Notes: generated from the sequence alone by a model not told the origin. Shown: positions 46,162 to 59,417, counted from the first letter of the stretch. The stretch is 64,000 nt of DNA from Centrapalus pauciflorus (GCA_020465985.1 JAANYP010000390.1:1-64000); one strand, 5' to 3'. Numbers and translations: made by a program.

Positions 46162-48954
46162 ATGGCAGAATTAAAGATTGTCAAGGAGCACAACTGTCTG
46201 CCTTACATTTTGAGGCATGATGAGTTGGACGGTTTCCATGAGATGATGGAATTCTTGAGATGTACAAACATCTATTATGCTTTGATGGTGAACCCTACAA
46301 TTTACATTCCTCAACTGAAGGAATTTTGGAGTCATGCTCGTACTGGAACTGTTGATGGAATCACTTCCATTGACTCTACTGTTGATGGCCAACCGATCAC
46401 CATTACTGAGAAGTCCATTCGTGGGCACTTACAACTGCAAGATGCCCAAGGTATTAATGATTTCATCTCTACTACCATATTTGAAGGACTTGCACGTTTG
46501 GGGTATGAGGGCAAATTGGACAAACTTACATTTTACAAACAATTTTTTGGTTCCCAATGGAAATACCTCATCCATATCCTTCAACAATGCCTAAGCCCTA
46601 AACGAACAGGTTGGTGGGAATTTTCTTCAAACATGCTACTGCTTTGATTTGCTTATCCACTGGCCAACAGTTCAATTTTTCTGGTATGATTTTTCAAGGG
46701 ATGTTAAGTAATCTGAATCCCAAACATGGGAAATTTTTTATGTATCCTAGGTTTTTGGCTCACATTTTTTCATATCATTTTGAAAATTTGAAAACACACA
46801 CGAGGATACATGTTTCCCATTGTCACACATGGCAATCTGTCAAGATTTTTGAAACACAATAACAAATTTTCAGGCACTAACACCCCATTGACTCAAGCAA
46901 TGAGGGCTGTTATTACAGGAAACAGGGGAGAAGTTCCTGAGCATGAACTGCCCCACCTTAATGCTCAAACAAAAGGAACCCAAACCCCTCCCCATGATAC
47001 AAATAAATCACCATCTGCTCCTTTTGATCAACCTACTCCATCACCCACTGCACTCAAAAATAAAATAAGTGGTGATGCTCCTTCCATCCCACCTCTCACC
47101 TAAATGCCTGAAAGCCCTGCACAGGAGCATCCTCCTTTGCAGAATATCGAAAGGGAAACAAATGAGGACACTCCCAACCTCAAAAAGGAGGTGATCAACC
47201 CAACAGAGGTTCATCATATGGTATCTGTGGCTATCACTACTGATACTCCTGCAAGAGGGGTTCAGGACAGTGACAACATCCTTAAGACCACTACCATGGA
47301 AACAGAGGATGTTCATACATCTTCTGGAAGTTCCCAGAACCAAGAACAGAGGGTCCCAGACTTTTCTCCTAGGAGAACATGTTCTAGTAATATGGCCAGT
47401 GATATTCCAAAGGTGCCAACAACACTTGAGGATACTGAGGCTAGTCTGCAACTACATGCATTAATGAATCCTACTCTTATACCTACTATTGCTGCCTTGG
47501 ATCACTACAAGGCTATTACTGAAGCTCAAGGCAAACAGATTGCAAGAATGCAACAAGTCATACTTGCACAACAACGGCAAATTGTCATGACAAAGCATGC
47601 CTTGACAATAGTTGGTCAGAGTCTACTCAAACATGATGCTACACTTGCAACATTGGTTGCAAAAGTCTTTCCTCCCTCTGAAACAAGGGATAATCAAATA
47701 CCAGCAGCAGCTCCACAGCCAACATCTTCACAAAATCAGACAACAGCTGCAAAAATTCTTCAAGCTGTTAACAGTGAAACTCCACCTGCTGAGCCAATAC
47801 CTAAGGCTAGCACAGTATGTATAGAAGAAGGAAGGATCTATGAATCTCAAACCTCTCAGCCACAAGTTTCTGGTAAAGGAAAAGGGGTTTCGGTGGAAAG
47901 CCCTAAGAAGAAGGAAGATCCAAGAGAAATGCAAGGGAGAGTCAATGCTGAACTTGAAAGAAAATTGCATGCAGAAGAGGTAAGGTTACTTGAAAAGAGA
48001 ACATTAATGACAGACAATCCAGCACAAGGAGTGCTAATGAACTTGGAAGAAGATGATTCTAGTGATGATGATGCATTAACTGATCTTATTGAACAAATGA
48101 AGAATGAAGCTCGACCTGCTAAGAAAGATAGCACAAAGAAAAGAAAAAGGTCTTCTCAACCTTCAAAGGCTGAGCACAGAAGATTCTTGATTAATTATTG
48201 CTATGCAAACTCTGGAATTCCCAAGAAGGTTGTTTCAAATTAGACCACAGAGGAACTACAGAATAGGTATGAAGATATGAGAAAGGCTCAAAATGATGCT
48301 AAAATTGATCCAATGGTGATGGAGAGGACTAATGAGGGTCCTGCTGAACAAGGAGAAGGAATCAGTCAGGCAAAATATGACAAAGTGATGAAGATTGAAA
48401 AGGATGCGTCTTTAAATAAAATTTTGGATATGGAAAAGACACTATTAATTTTGGAGAAAAAGGTCCTTAAAAAGCCAAAAATAATCTTTTGGAAAGCCCA
48501 ACTTGATGATGCACAGATGTTAAATTATCATTATGTGGTAAAAAGAGAAACGGGTGATGATGAAGTTTATAAGACTGTATATCAAATAATTTCAAAGATG
48601 ACAAGAGAAGATTTGACTGACATGTACAGAATTGGCAAGTCAAACTACTCAAACTCTCAATTGTTCTGTGTTGTGGATTTGATGAAGGTCCCTGCAAGTG
48701 CTTTCGAACCAGATGTTTTGAAGCAAGGGCTGAATGAAGATAATTTGGAAATCTTATAGATTGATGTGAATGAGAAGTCCATGACATACAGACTCAAGCT
48801 GGAAGATACAACAGGTCGGTATTTTGCATTGGAATTTTTGAATCACTTTAAGGAGAGATTGCAAAGGATGAGAGATGCAAAGGTTAGAGGAGCTACTCTT
48901 GATCTGGAAAAGAAACTATCTGATGACATTGTAAGAAAGCTTGCAAGATTATAG
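46162..48954 (+). pseudogene. Copia-lineage extra ORF, nearly full length but broken
   Basis: One frame spans about 931 codons, starting at the ATG at 46162. The N-terminal part (FHEMMEFLRCTNIYYALMVN, PTIYIPQLKEFW, LTFYKQFFGSQWKYLIH) and the region near 46620-46800 (ALICLSTGQQFNFSGMIFQG, MYPRFLAHIF) match an extra ORF I know from Asteraceae copia elements; the latter is reached only by a frame change near 46620 and a change back near 46850. Stops lie at 47101, 48241 and 48757. The middle is a low-complexity Pro/Ser/Thr linker; the C-terminus has SKAEHRRFLINYCY...GIPKK and YRLKLEDTTGRYFALEF, shared with copia B (28187-29124). No LTR, gag or pol is attached. Confidence 0.7.
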
Positions 48955-48987
48955 TTTTGAAGATCAGAAGACTAGCTATATTAATTG

Positions 48988-49125
48988 TAATATATTACCC
49001 TTGTAAATTACGTTTTAATTCTAATATGTTAGCCTTGTAAATTTCGTTTTAATTGTAATATATTTAGCCTTGAAAATTACGTTTTTATTGTAATATATTA
49101 GCCTTGTAAATTACCTTTTAATTAA
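48988..49125. repeat. Four tandem copies of a ~34-bp unit
   Basis: Units of the form TAATATATTAGCCTTGTAAA-TTACGTTTTAATT at about 48988, 49022, 49056 and 49091. Confidence 0.85.
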
Positions 49126-49139
49126 ATAATTTATGGAAT

Positions 49140-49260
49140 GATTATCTGTATGTATCTTAATTTCAATGTGATTTTGTTATAAAACACTTAACAGCTTGAG
49201 AAAATGCACTAACAGTTTGAGATATAGAACTAATAGTTCGATATAAGTCAACCACTAACT
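49140..49260 (-). repeat. Inverted copy of satellite tail B
   Basis: TTATAAAACACTTAACAGCT and TGAGAAAATGCACTAACAGT at about 49177-49216 are the inverse of tail B at 45400-45990. Just before it TATGGAATGATTATCTGTATGT echoes tail A in direct orientation. So the extra ORF is bounded by opposite-facing copies of the module. Confidence 0.7.
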
Positions 49261-49489
49261 TATGTGACCATATAGTTTATGAATTATTTATATCCTAAAA
49301 TAAAAACAAATTGCCACATTCAGGATTCGAACGCTGGTAATGTTTTAGATAACTCAACCTCTAATTAAGCGGTTCTTTTACTAATCCAAAATTAGGCGGT
49401 TCTTTTACAAAACCCTAATTAATTATAAAAAAGGTCGTACAACACTAATCAAATCTTCAACCACTCAACCAGAATTCAACTAAACCCAA

Positions 49490-50560
49490 ATGGACAAGTC
49501 TTGGATGAGATTACAAATGCTGAACAGAGGTTATAGAGATGGAGTAACAACATTTATTGATTATGCATTAGACAACTTGAAGAAGAGGAATAACATCGAT
49601 CCAGCTGAAGGAAATAAAAAAGAACTTGAAATTCCATGTCCATGTACGAATTGTTTAAACCATATTATGCGTAATGTGGATGAAGTGGAATTCCATTTAT
49701 TCTGTAATGGCATTGATCAAAACTACACAAAGTGGACTAAACATGGAGAAAAGGATGAGCCATACTTAACACCGAACATCACAGTGGTACAAGAGATTAT
49801 GTTGACACAAAGATGGTTTTTGATTCAGAAATTCCAACTGATGGCCCAGAAACAGTGGAAATGGTTAATGCTGCAAAAGATAGTTTTGATGATGAGGATC
49901 CGATTGACCATGTTAAGTTTCTAATATTACTACAACACGTAGAGAAGCCACTTTACAAAGGATGTCCCGACTTCACAAAGTTATCAGCAATTATTGAACT
50001 GCTGAACCTGAAGAGTAAGCATGGCTGTTCTGATAAGTTATTTACTGAGTTACTAGTTTTGTTGAAAAAGATGCTACCGGATGGTAACAAACTGCCTGAA
50101 AAAACTTATGAGGCAAAAAAAATTCTGAAATTGACGGGTTCAGGATACAAAAAGATTGATGTTTGTACAAACAACTGCCTTCTTTACTGGAAGGAGGATG
50201 AGGAATCGACTGTGTGTCGAACTTGTGGGACATCAAGATGGAAGGTGGATAAGAAGATGAATAAAGTGTATGCGAAAATTCCAGCGAAAAGCATGTGGTA
50301 TTTCCAATAATACCAAGAATGCAACGCCTCTTTAGGATACAGAGGATTTTTAAAGATTTAACATGGCACGCAACAAGGAAGAAAACAGATGGTGTGTTAC
50401 GTCACCCCGCAGATTCACAGGCATGGCGCACCTTAGATACACAATTCCCGGAAATTTGTTAAGATCCAAGAAATCTATGGCTAGGAATATCAGCTGATGG
50501 GGTTGACATCAACAGAGGAAATAGGCATCACAGTGTATGTCCAGTTTTAATTGTCATCTA
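49490..50560 (+). pseudogene. CACTA2 TNP2-like transposase, 5' part
   Basis: Starts MDKSWMRLQM, the transposase-associated N-terminal domain, with CPCTNCLNH and FHLFCNGID. The frame shifts near 49800, continues through 49813-50310 (CTNNCLLYWKEDEE, CRTCGTSRWK), then shifts again; the Transposase_21 region (DLTWHATRKKTDGVLRHPAD; LGISADGVDINRGN) follows out of frame with a stop near 50460. It is cut at 50560 by gypsy2. The element termini are not identified. Distinct in sequence from CACTA1. Confidence 0.85.
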
Positions 50561-52462
50561 TGTAACATCCAAGTTACCACAAACAGTACACGTCATAAAA
50601 TTTCATTTCATTAAGTAATAAATATTACTAATTGTTTGATACCACAGGTCCATCAGCCTGAATACTTAATTACAACAATAAGTTAAAGATCAAATGGTGG
50701 TCTAAACTAGCTTCTAAATCTTCAATCAGAGTGCGGAAGACTGAACAAGCTACCTGAGACCGCATCATCTTTTCAAAATAGGCGTCAACAAAAGTCCAAA
50801 AGTCTGCTATTCATCGATTGTCCAGATTCACTTAGCCTGGGACGAACTACCTGCTATGGTCTAGCCCTTATCAGCTTTTCCTGAAAAAGAGTTGTCATGA
50901 AAGAGTAAGCTAACATTGCTTAGTGAGTTAACAGAGTTCCATTAGTTACCACACATATATAACATACTATCAGCTCCTGCCGGCAAGTCACTACGTCAGA
51001 GACGGCAAAAAGGTTGGGAGACAACCCAGTTTGTATTCCCCTGTGTAAGGCCGAAGCCCTACGGGAAGTGTATGGAAACAAGTCATATAGGAAAGGAATC
51101 TGCAGAATTCCCTCCCGTGAATGGAGATCTCACATTCGGTCCTGTCGGATAATGCAGTATGCAGCGGCAAATATATCAACAGTCAAGTAAGCAGTAAGCA
51201 TGATAAGTATTTACATAAAATGTAAAAGTGAACATGCAATCAAGGCAATTCAAGTGTCTAGCTTCAGTAATGTCAAAAGTACGTTTCTATGATACAATAA
51301 AGTATTAAAGAAACATGCAGCAACAATCGGAAGTTTCCATACAGTCGATGACATTCACCAATAAGTATCGAAACATATGCAAATAATTAATGAAATCTAT
51401 CACTCACAGTAGTCCTTGGTCAGATAATGCTTAACGAATTAAGCTGTTCAGTTTACTCTGTCAAATCGGCAGGTTCCTGCAGTTCAGTTTCAAGTCTGGT
51501 ATATTAATGTCAAGTCTGTAACATGATCTATATAACCCTAGTTACACACTCAGGTTATTGTCATCTCTTACTGTCGAGTCTGAGGTAGTTCCTATCGTCC
51601 CAAAGTGAGTCTATTCTTATCAGATTAATACGATCCATCTAATTACAGATGTGTGGCCTTGAAACAAAGCCAATCGTATTACTTGCAAGGTGAATCATAA
51701 CATTCAATTCCTAATGGTTCATACAGGGTCTGTCAATTTAGTTGTACATAAAATAGTTATGCAACTCGAAATTTGTGATTTTATCATAATCATATTATAC
51801 TTTCAATTACATTTACACTTTATAAGGTTGATCTATAACTTAATCTGATTTAGGAATTAATCCGAGGCTTAGAACAAAACCAGATTCGAATTAAAGGGGA
51901 TAGATTCGAAATACATACATAGATTCGAAACATATACATAGAATCGAAGGCAAGCATAGATTCGAAGGCATGCATAGACTCGAAGGCTCACATAGATTCG
52001 AAGTACATACATAGACTCGAACATACACATAGATTCGAAGCATATCTCGAGTCTAGGGGGGACAGATTCGAATTCCATACATTCGAGTCTATTCTTGAAG
52101 ATCTCGAATTTGATCATCAATTTCCCAGGTTTTTGCTACTAAACATGAACATAAATGAGGGAAAAATAGTTACTAACCTTCGTCCAAGCTATATCCTTCG
52201 ACTATAGATGATTTCCAAGCAAAAACAAGTCCTATACGAGAGTAAATCAGCTTCGAATGAAGGGAATATGAGCAAACTCGAATTTGCTCTTCAAAACCGA
52301 ACTAAAAGTCAGAAAAAGGGTCGATTTTTACCTTAAATCCGGACGAAATCAAACATGCAATGGTAGATTCGTGTAGAGCTCGACGATATCTAACCGATGG
52401 CGTATAAATCACGAGAATCCGACGGTTCGTTTAGGAGAAATGCTAGAGAGAAGGTGAGGTCT

Positions 52463-52494
<32 letters not shown>

Positions 52495-52917
52495 AAGCTT
52501 TTCCAAAACCATGAAATGAGGAGGAGATGCTCTATTTATAGAAAATAGAGAGAAAATCAGATTTTCTACTGAATATCTGGAATTGACCAACTTTTATTCC
52601 CATCAATCTGATTTGCATTTCAGATGCAAATAATAGCAAAGGAGTTCTAGATTTGCTATAATTGTCTTTTAGTCATATTTTTATTCATTTTAGTCCGTTT
52701 CGTCATTTTCAGTCTTTAATTTGTCATTTAGCTGAATTTTAATTATTAACTTTATTTCAGCTAATTTTGGGCAACTTTTCATAATTAATTATAACTTAAT
52801 ATAATTAACTATTACAGATTCATATTTTCGGTTAATTACTAATATTTGGATTAAAATTGCTTTATTATCCAAAGTCTGCTGCTGTAATTTATATTTAATA
52901 AATTACGGGCTGTTACA
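50561..52917 (-). repeat. gypsy2 3' LTR (2,357 bp)
   Basis: Plus-strand ends TGTAACATCC and GGGCTGTTACA. Contains the TTCGAA array at 51883-52112, a GA/CT tract at 52466-52490 and a TATAAATAG-type box just beyond (about 52531-52541), all on the minus strand. Confidence 0.93.
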
Positions 52918-52930
52918 ATCTTCCCCCGTT
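52918..52930 (-). other. gypsy2 polypurine tract
   Basis: Minus strand AACGGGGGAAGAT directly before the 3' LTR. Confidence 0.85.
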
Positions 52931-52955
52931 AAATTGATTCCGTCCTCGGAATCGA

Positions 52956-55865
52956 CTAAGACAGGAATAACTTCGGATACTTCTGCCTAATCTCGTCTTC
53001 TCGTTCCCAAGTTTGCGCAGATCCCTTATGGTATTTCCATTGAACTAACACCATTGGAATTTCCTTGTTGCGCAATTTCGAAACCTTATGATCGATTATA
53101 CGCTCAGCCTCTTCTTCGAATCGCAATTGCTCGTCAATTTGCACTTCTTTCCATGGAATCGCAGCTTCAGCATCAACTAAACACTTTCGCAGATTACTCA
53201 CGTGAAATACATCATGAATCCCAGACATTTCGGCAGGCAACTTCAATCTGTAGGCTTGCAGCCCCACATGCTCGAGAATTTCGAAAGGACCAACAAATCG
53301 AGGACTTAACTTCCCCCGTTTGCCGAACCTTACTATCCCTTTTCTTGGCGAAACCTTCAGCAACACTTTATCTCCAACTTCAAACGCAATTGGCTTACGT
53401 CTTCTATCGTGATACTTCTTTTGTCTATCCTGAGAGGTCTGAATCCGCTGTCGAATCAACTGTAGTTGGTCATGGGCTTCTTGCAAAATCGCTGGTCCAG
53501 AGATCGGGCGTTCACCTGTTTCCCTCCAACAGGTTGGAGTTCGGCATCGACGTCCATACAAAAGCTGATAGGGAGGCATACCAATAGTCGAATGATAACT
53601 ATTGTTATAAGCAAACTCCACAAACGGCAGGTGAGTATCCCAACTTCCACCGAGATCAATCACACAGGCACGTAACATATCTTCCAAGGTCAAAATCGTT
53701 CTCTCACTTTGCCCGTCCGTTTCAGGATGATAAGCGGTGCTCATCTTAAGTTCGGTACCTAGTCCATTCTGAAAAGCCTTCCAAAAACGAGAAGTAAATC
53801 TGCTGTCACGGTCAGATACTATAGACAATGGCACACCATGTCTAGTCACGATTTCCTTCATGTACAATTCAGCTAACTTTTTGAGGCGTTCATCTTCATG
53901 TATGGGTAGGAAATGGGCTGACTTAGTGAGTCGATCCACTATTACCCATATAGAGTCATGATTCCGCTTAGTCCTGGGCAGCTTCGTCACAAAGTCCATG
54001 GTTATGTGGTCCCACTTCCATTCCGGGATTGGCAATGGTTGTAGTTCCCCATACGGCTTCTGATGTTCCGATTTGACTTGTAAACAAGTCATGAAATTTT
54101 CTACATATTGTCCAACGTCCTTCTTCATTCCAGGCCACCAATATTCCGTCCTCAAGTCTTGATACATTTTAGTAGAACCAGGATGTACCGAAAATTTTGA
54201 CATATGAGCCTCCGACAGAATTTGATCACGAATACCTCCTAATCTGGGAACCCATATTCTATTCATGAACCGCCTAAGACCACGATTATCAAGGGTCAGC
54301 TTGGTCACATAAGTAACCATACGTTCAGATTTCAAGTTCTCATCCTGAATGGTTTCGGTTTGAGCGGCAAAAATCGACTCAGGCAAAGCAGACTCCAAAA
54401 CAACAGAAGTCAAAGCATAACATCGAGTATAATGGTCTTGTCCGGTTTTGCGGCTTAGGGCATCGGCTACAATGTTTGCTTTACCTGGATGGTAAAGGAT
54501 CTCACAGTCATAGTCTTTAATCCATTCCATAGATCGCCTTTGTCGCATGTTCAGCTCTTTTTGGTCAAATATATACTTCAGACTCTTGTGATCCGTATAT
54601 AATTTACACCTGGTCCCGTACAGATAATGCCGCCAAATCTTCAATGCAAAAGTCACGGCTGCAAGCTCCAAGTCATGCGTCGGGTAATTCTTTTCATGCG
54701 TCTTTAGCTGCCTTGATGCGTAGGCAATTACTTTATCCCTTTGCATCAACACACAGCCTAATCCCATCTTAGAGGCATCACTATAAACTATAAAATCATC
54801 ATTACCCTCGGGTAAGGCCAAAATCGGTGCTTCAATTAGCTTACGCTTCAGGGTCTCAAAGGCTCGATCTTGTGATTCATTCCATTCAAACTTAACCTCC
54901 TTCTTCGTCAGACTGGTTAAAGGCACCGCAATCTTGGAGAAATCACGGATAAATCTTCGGTAATAGCCCGCTAAACCCAAGAAACTCCGAACTTCAGATA
55001 CGTTTTTCGGCGCTTCCCACTTCTGAACCGTATCTACCTTCGATGGATCCACGGCTATTCCCTTACCCGAGACAGTATGTCCTAAAAATTGTACCTGGCG
55101 TAACCAGAATTCACATTTGGAGAATTTTGCGTAGAGTCGCTCCTTTCGTAACAAGTCTAGCAATTCTCGCAAATGCATCGCATGGTCAGATTCAGACTTA
55201 GAGTAAATCAAGATGTCATCAATGAAGACTATCACTGATTTATCCAGCATTGGTCTACATACCCTATTCATGAGGTCCATAAATGCGGCCGGGGCATTTG
55301 TGAGACCGAACGGCATTACTAGGAATTCAAAATGGCCGTATCGAGTACGAAATGCAGTCTTCGGTACGTCAGACTCAAATACTTTGAGTTGATGATATCC
55401 AAATCGGAGATCAATCTTTGAGAAGTAGCTAGCCCCTTGCAGTTGATCAAACAAGTCGTCAATTCTAGGCAGAGGGTATCGGTTCTTGATAGTTACTTTA
55501 TTTAGCTCCCGATAATCTATACACATGCGAAAGGTACCATCCTTCTTCTTAACAAAAAGAACCGGAGCACCCCAAGGAGAAGTACTCGGACGAATAAATC
55601 CTTTTTCCAATAATTCCTGCAACTGACTCATCATTTCCTTCATTTCATTCGGAGCAAGACGGTATGGAGCTTTCGCGATAGGAGCAGCACCCGGTACGAG
55701 GTCAATATGGAATTCGATTTGGCGATCTGGTGGCAATCCAGAGATGTCATCCGGGAATACATCAGGGAAATCTCGAACTACAGGTACATCAGACACGGTC
55801 TTTTTAACTTCTTTAGCATCTATGGCATATGCTAAATAGGCGGAACAACCTTTGGTTAGGCACTT
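52956..55865 (-). pseudogene. gypsy2 pol: RT, RNase H, integrase, chromodomain
   Basis: From 55796 to 52956 the frame is open for 946 codons. RT shows MCIDYRELNKVTIKN and FIDDILIYS; RNase H YSDASKMGLG and YTDHKSLKY; integrase HPGSTKMY, the core D,D,E (MDFVTKLP, VSDRDSRF, DGQSERT) and a C-terminal chromodomain-like VLVQWKYHKG. RT has no intron at the position found in gypsy1. The integrase zinc finger reads ENFMTCLQV where the family has C-x2-C, so the first Cys seems lost. Upstream the frame continues to a TGA near 55865. Without gag and protease linked in frame it is not a working polyprotein. Confidence 0.88.
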
Positions 55866-57300
55866 TCAGGCTTTCATTACAGAAATGAGACCTAATTCTC
55901 GAGTCTTTCTTTCGTCATAAACATAACGTTCACTTCCTTCGGGGTTCTAATTCTAATTATCCTTTTGGCACAAAGGATTTCAGCATTGTTCGTCATGAGC
56001 CTGTCCATTCCTATAATAACATCGAATTTTCTAATCCACATCGGTATCAGGTCAAGGTCTGAGGAGAGGTCATCAATCACTAGCTTACAGGAACGAAAGA
56101 TTCTATTTACAGTCACAAAACTCGAGCTCGCAGTTTCTATATCTATCGGTACAGGTAGCATTATTGGGGCAAAATCAAACAGTTTAACAAACTTTTTAGA
56201 CACATATGACAGATTAGAGTAGGCATTGAGTTAACAAGAAATATACCCATGACGATATCAGCAGTCTCTTTTGCCTCATCGGCTGTCTTCTGGAAAGATC
56301 TTGGTTGATTCCTCGGAGCAGAAGAACCCTTAACTGATTGCCGGGGTGAAGATGCAGGCGGAGGAACAAATCGAGGTCGGGTACAGTCTCTAGCATGGTG
56401 CCCCAACGTAATACAGTTTCGGCAAGCCTTACTGCGCTTGGGACATTCCGATCGGTCGTGACCATTCTGACTACAGCCGTAGCACCTTACGAACACAGGA
56501 TCACATTTTCCTTCATGAATCTGCTTGCAGCGAGGACAAGCAGACCTTGGCGTAGCGGTCACAGCATAAGATTTAGCCTTCTTAAAAGACTGCTTATCTC
56601 CTTGCCTTAAACTTTCACTCTTCTTTTCCGTTTTCTCAGATTTTTCTTTCTTGCTAGACTTGGCAATAAAAAGACTCGCTCGCTCCGGATAGATTTCAAG
56701 TTCCCCTACCTTAGCAACTTCAACTACTTCTATATCACTTCTCGGTCTGCCAGAATTCACAAACTTCCGAATTTCTCTATCCAGTCCATCCACAAAAAGA
56801 TCCCTTCGCCGTTCATCAGAGGGCTCATGCCTAAGTTTCCTTTTTCGATCCTTCTTGGGCTTTGCTAACATCTCTTCCCTATACTTCAATTCTAACTCCC
56901 GTAACTTAAGTTCTCGCAACCTAAGTTCTTCTTCACGGTGCTTAAAGTCAATTTCACGCTGGATTTCTTCGTCAGTTTGCACAACCGCTTTACCCTTAGT
57001 AAGCAAGTCCTTAATTTCCTTAAATCGGTCCTCAACCGACATATCAGTCTGCAGTCGATTCCTATCCATCATAAGCTGCATTTGCCTACGATTCTCCTCA
57101 TTCAACTTATGAACGAGATCAATCAATTGAGCCTGCTGGGGAGGCACAGGCGTAGCAGTACTGCTTGAGTCATTAGCAGTATTTTCAGGGTCAGTGCCTA
57201 AGTCCTCTACATGAACAGATTCTTTGTGTTGATCAGCTGCAGCATCAGCAGCTTTACCAACAGTCGAGGTACCAGCAACATTTGGATTCTTATCAGCCAT
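55866..57300 (-). pseudogene. gypsy2 gag-protease with deletions
   Basis: ORF from the ATG at 57300 to 56161 (379 codons). N-terminal part is a Lys/Glu/Arg/Leu-rich coiled coil (about residues 85-150), then directly RRRDLFVDGLDREIRKFV, which corresponds to the end of the capsid region in gypsy1: about 120-150 capsid residues are missing without breaking the frame. Knuckles are CYGCSQNGHDRSEC and CRNCITLGHHARDC. Protease starts (MGIFLVNSMP) but the segment with the DSGAS active site is deleted near 56215 with a frame change; the remainder (56203-55892) has FDVIIGMDRLM. Non-functional. Confidence 0.85.
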
Positions 57301-57630
57301 TGGCTGAAAATATAAAGGAAATAACTATTATTTCCTGATTCAATTAAGCACAATTCGAGTCATAATACCTACGTCAGATAATCACATCTAAATTCATAGA
57401 TATGAAGGCAGTCAGTCAGGCTGGCACAAAGTCAAGTCAGTATCAAGCAGTCAATCCTTCCCCCATCCTATCAGTCATCATTTGCCTATCTTAGGTCAAG
57501 TTGTGTGGGTAGTCCTTTACTAATTAGGTTACCCTAGGCCTCGGTGACTTGTTCGGGAATTCAGAGTCACATAGTCCATACCATACCAGTAGTTTAAGTA
57601 TCGGGTGGCCAATCCGATGATTAAACTGCT

Positions 57631-57642
57631 GCTCTGATACCA
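57631..57642 (-). other. gypsy2 primer binding site
   Basis: Minus strand TGGTATCAGAGC, four bases from the 5' LTR end; initiator tRNA-Met. Confidence 0.9.
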
Positions 57643-57966
57643 ACTTTGTAACATCCAAGTTACCACAAACAGTACACGTCATAAAATTTCATTTCATTAA
57701 GTAATAAATATTACTAATTGTTTGATACCACAGGTCCATCAGCCTGAATACTTAATTACAACAATAAGTTAAAGATCAAATGGTGGTCTAAACTAGCTTC
57801 TAAATCTTCAATCAGAGTGCGGAAGACTGAACAAGCTACCCGAGACCGCATCATCTTTTCAAAATAGGCGTCAACAAAAGTCCAAAAGTCTGCTATTCAT
57901 CGATTGTCCAGATTCACTTAGCCTGGGACGAACTACCTGCTATGGTCTAGCCCTTATCAGCTTTTC

Positions 57967-59417
57967 CTGAAAAAGAGTTGTCATGACAGAGTAAGCTAAC
58001 ATTGCTTAGTGAGTTAACAGAGTTCCATTAGTTACCACACATATATAACATACTATCAGCTCCTGCCGGCAAGTCACTACGTCAGAGACGGCAAAAAGGT
58101 TGGGAGACAACCCAGTTTGTATTCCCCTGTGTAAGGCCGAAGCCCTACGGGAAGTGTATGGAAACAAGTCATATAGGAAAGGAATCTGCAGAATTCCCTC
58201 CCGTGAATGGAGATCTCACATTCGGTCCTGTCGGATAATGCAGTATGCAGCGGCAAATATATCAACAGTCAAGTAAGCAGTAAGCATGATAAGTATTTAC
58301 ATAAAATGTAAAAGTGAACATGCAATCAAGGCAATTCAAGTGTCTAGCTTCAGTAATGTCAAAAGTACGTTTCTATGATACAATAAAGTATTAAAGAAAC
58401 ATGCAGCAACAATCGGAAGTTTCCATACAGTCGATGACATTCACCAATAAGTATCGAAACATATGCAAATAATTAATGAAATCTGTCACTCACAGTAGTC
58501 CTTGGTCAGATAATGCTTAACGAATTAAGCTGTTCAGTTTACTCTGTCAAATCGACGGGTTCCTGTAGTTCAGTTTCAAGTCTGGTATATTAATGTCAAG
58601 TCTTTAACATGATCTATATAACCCTTGTTACACACTCAGGTTATTGTCATCTCTTACTGTCGAGTCTGAGGTAGTTCCTATCGTCCCAAAGTGAGTCTAT
58701 TCTTATCAGATTAATACGATCCATCTAATTACAGATGTGTGGCCTTGAAACAAAGCCAATCGTATTACTTGCAAGGTGAATCATAACATTCAATTCCTAA
58801 TGGTTCATACAGGGTCTGTCAATTTAGTTGTACATAAAATAGTTATGCAACTTGAAATTTGTGATTTTATCATAATCATATTATACTTTCAATTACATTT
58901 ACACTTTATAAGGTTGATCAATAACTTAATCTGATTTAGGAATTAATCCGAGGCTTAGAACAAAACCAGATTCGAATTAAAGGGGATAGATTCGAAATAC
59001 ATACATAGATTCGAAACATATACATAGAATCGAAGGCATGCATAGATTCGAAGGCATGCATAGACTCGAAGGCTCACATAGATTCGAAGTACATACATAG
59101 ACTCGAACATACACATAGATTCGAAGCATATCTCGAGTCTAGGGGGGACAGATTCGAATTCCATACATTCGAGTCTATTCTTGAAGATCTCGAATTTGAT
59201 CATCAATTTCCCAGGTTTTTGCTACTAAACATGAACATAAATGAGGGAAAAATAGTTACTAACCTTCGTCCAAGCTATATCCTTCGACTATAGATGATTT
59301 CCAAGCAAAAACAAGTCCTATACGAGAGTAAATCAGCTTCGAATGAAGGGAATATGAGCAAACTCGAATTTGCTCTTCAAAACCGAACTAAAAGTCAGAA
59401 AAAGGGTCGATGTTTAC
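57967..59417 (-). other. Candidate leader intron in the gypsy2 5' LTR
   Basis: 1,451 bp between GTAAACATCG and TTTTTCAG. The donor lies 132 bp after the CT tract, exactly as in the solo LTR. Contains the TTCGAA array. Inference from three-way conservation. Confidence 0.5.
58966..59198 (-). repeat. TTCGAA array of the gypsy2 LTR
   Basis: About twelve copies of AGATTCGAA or AGACTCGAA separated by CATACATAC-like spacers, period about 20 bp. The 3' LTR copy at 51883-52112 is nearly the same. Confidence 0.85.

Noticed and set aside
49318..49345. GGATTCGAACGCTGG, inverse of a B-box-like word
   Set aside because: Could be a SINE remnant, but no A box or cloverleaf could be fixed with confidence.
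50991..51179. 62-residue ORF identical at 58077-58265
   Set aside because: Lies in LTR sequence with no domain; duplicated only because the LTR is.
51869..52120. 83-residue minus-strand ORF, repeated at 58955-59206
   Set aside because: It is the translation of the TTCGAA array in the gypsy2 LTRs; both copies exist because LTRs are duplicated.
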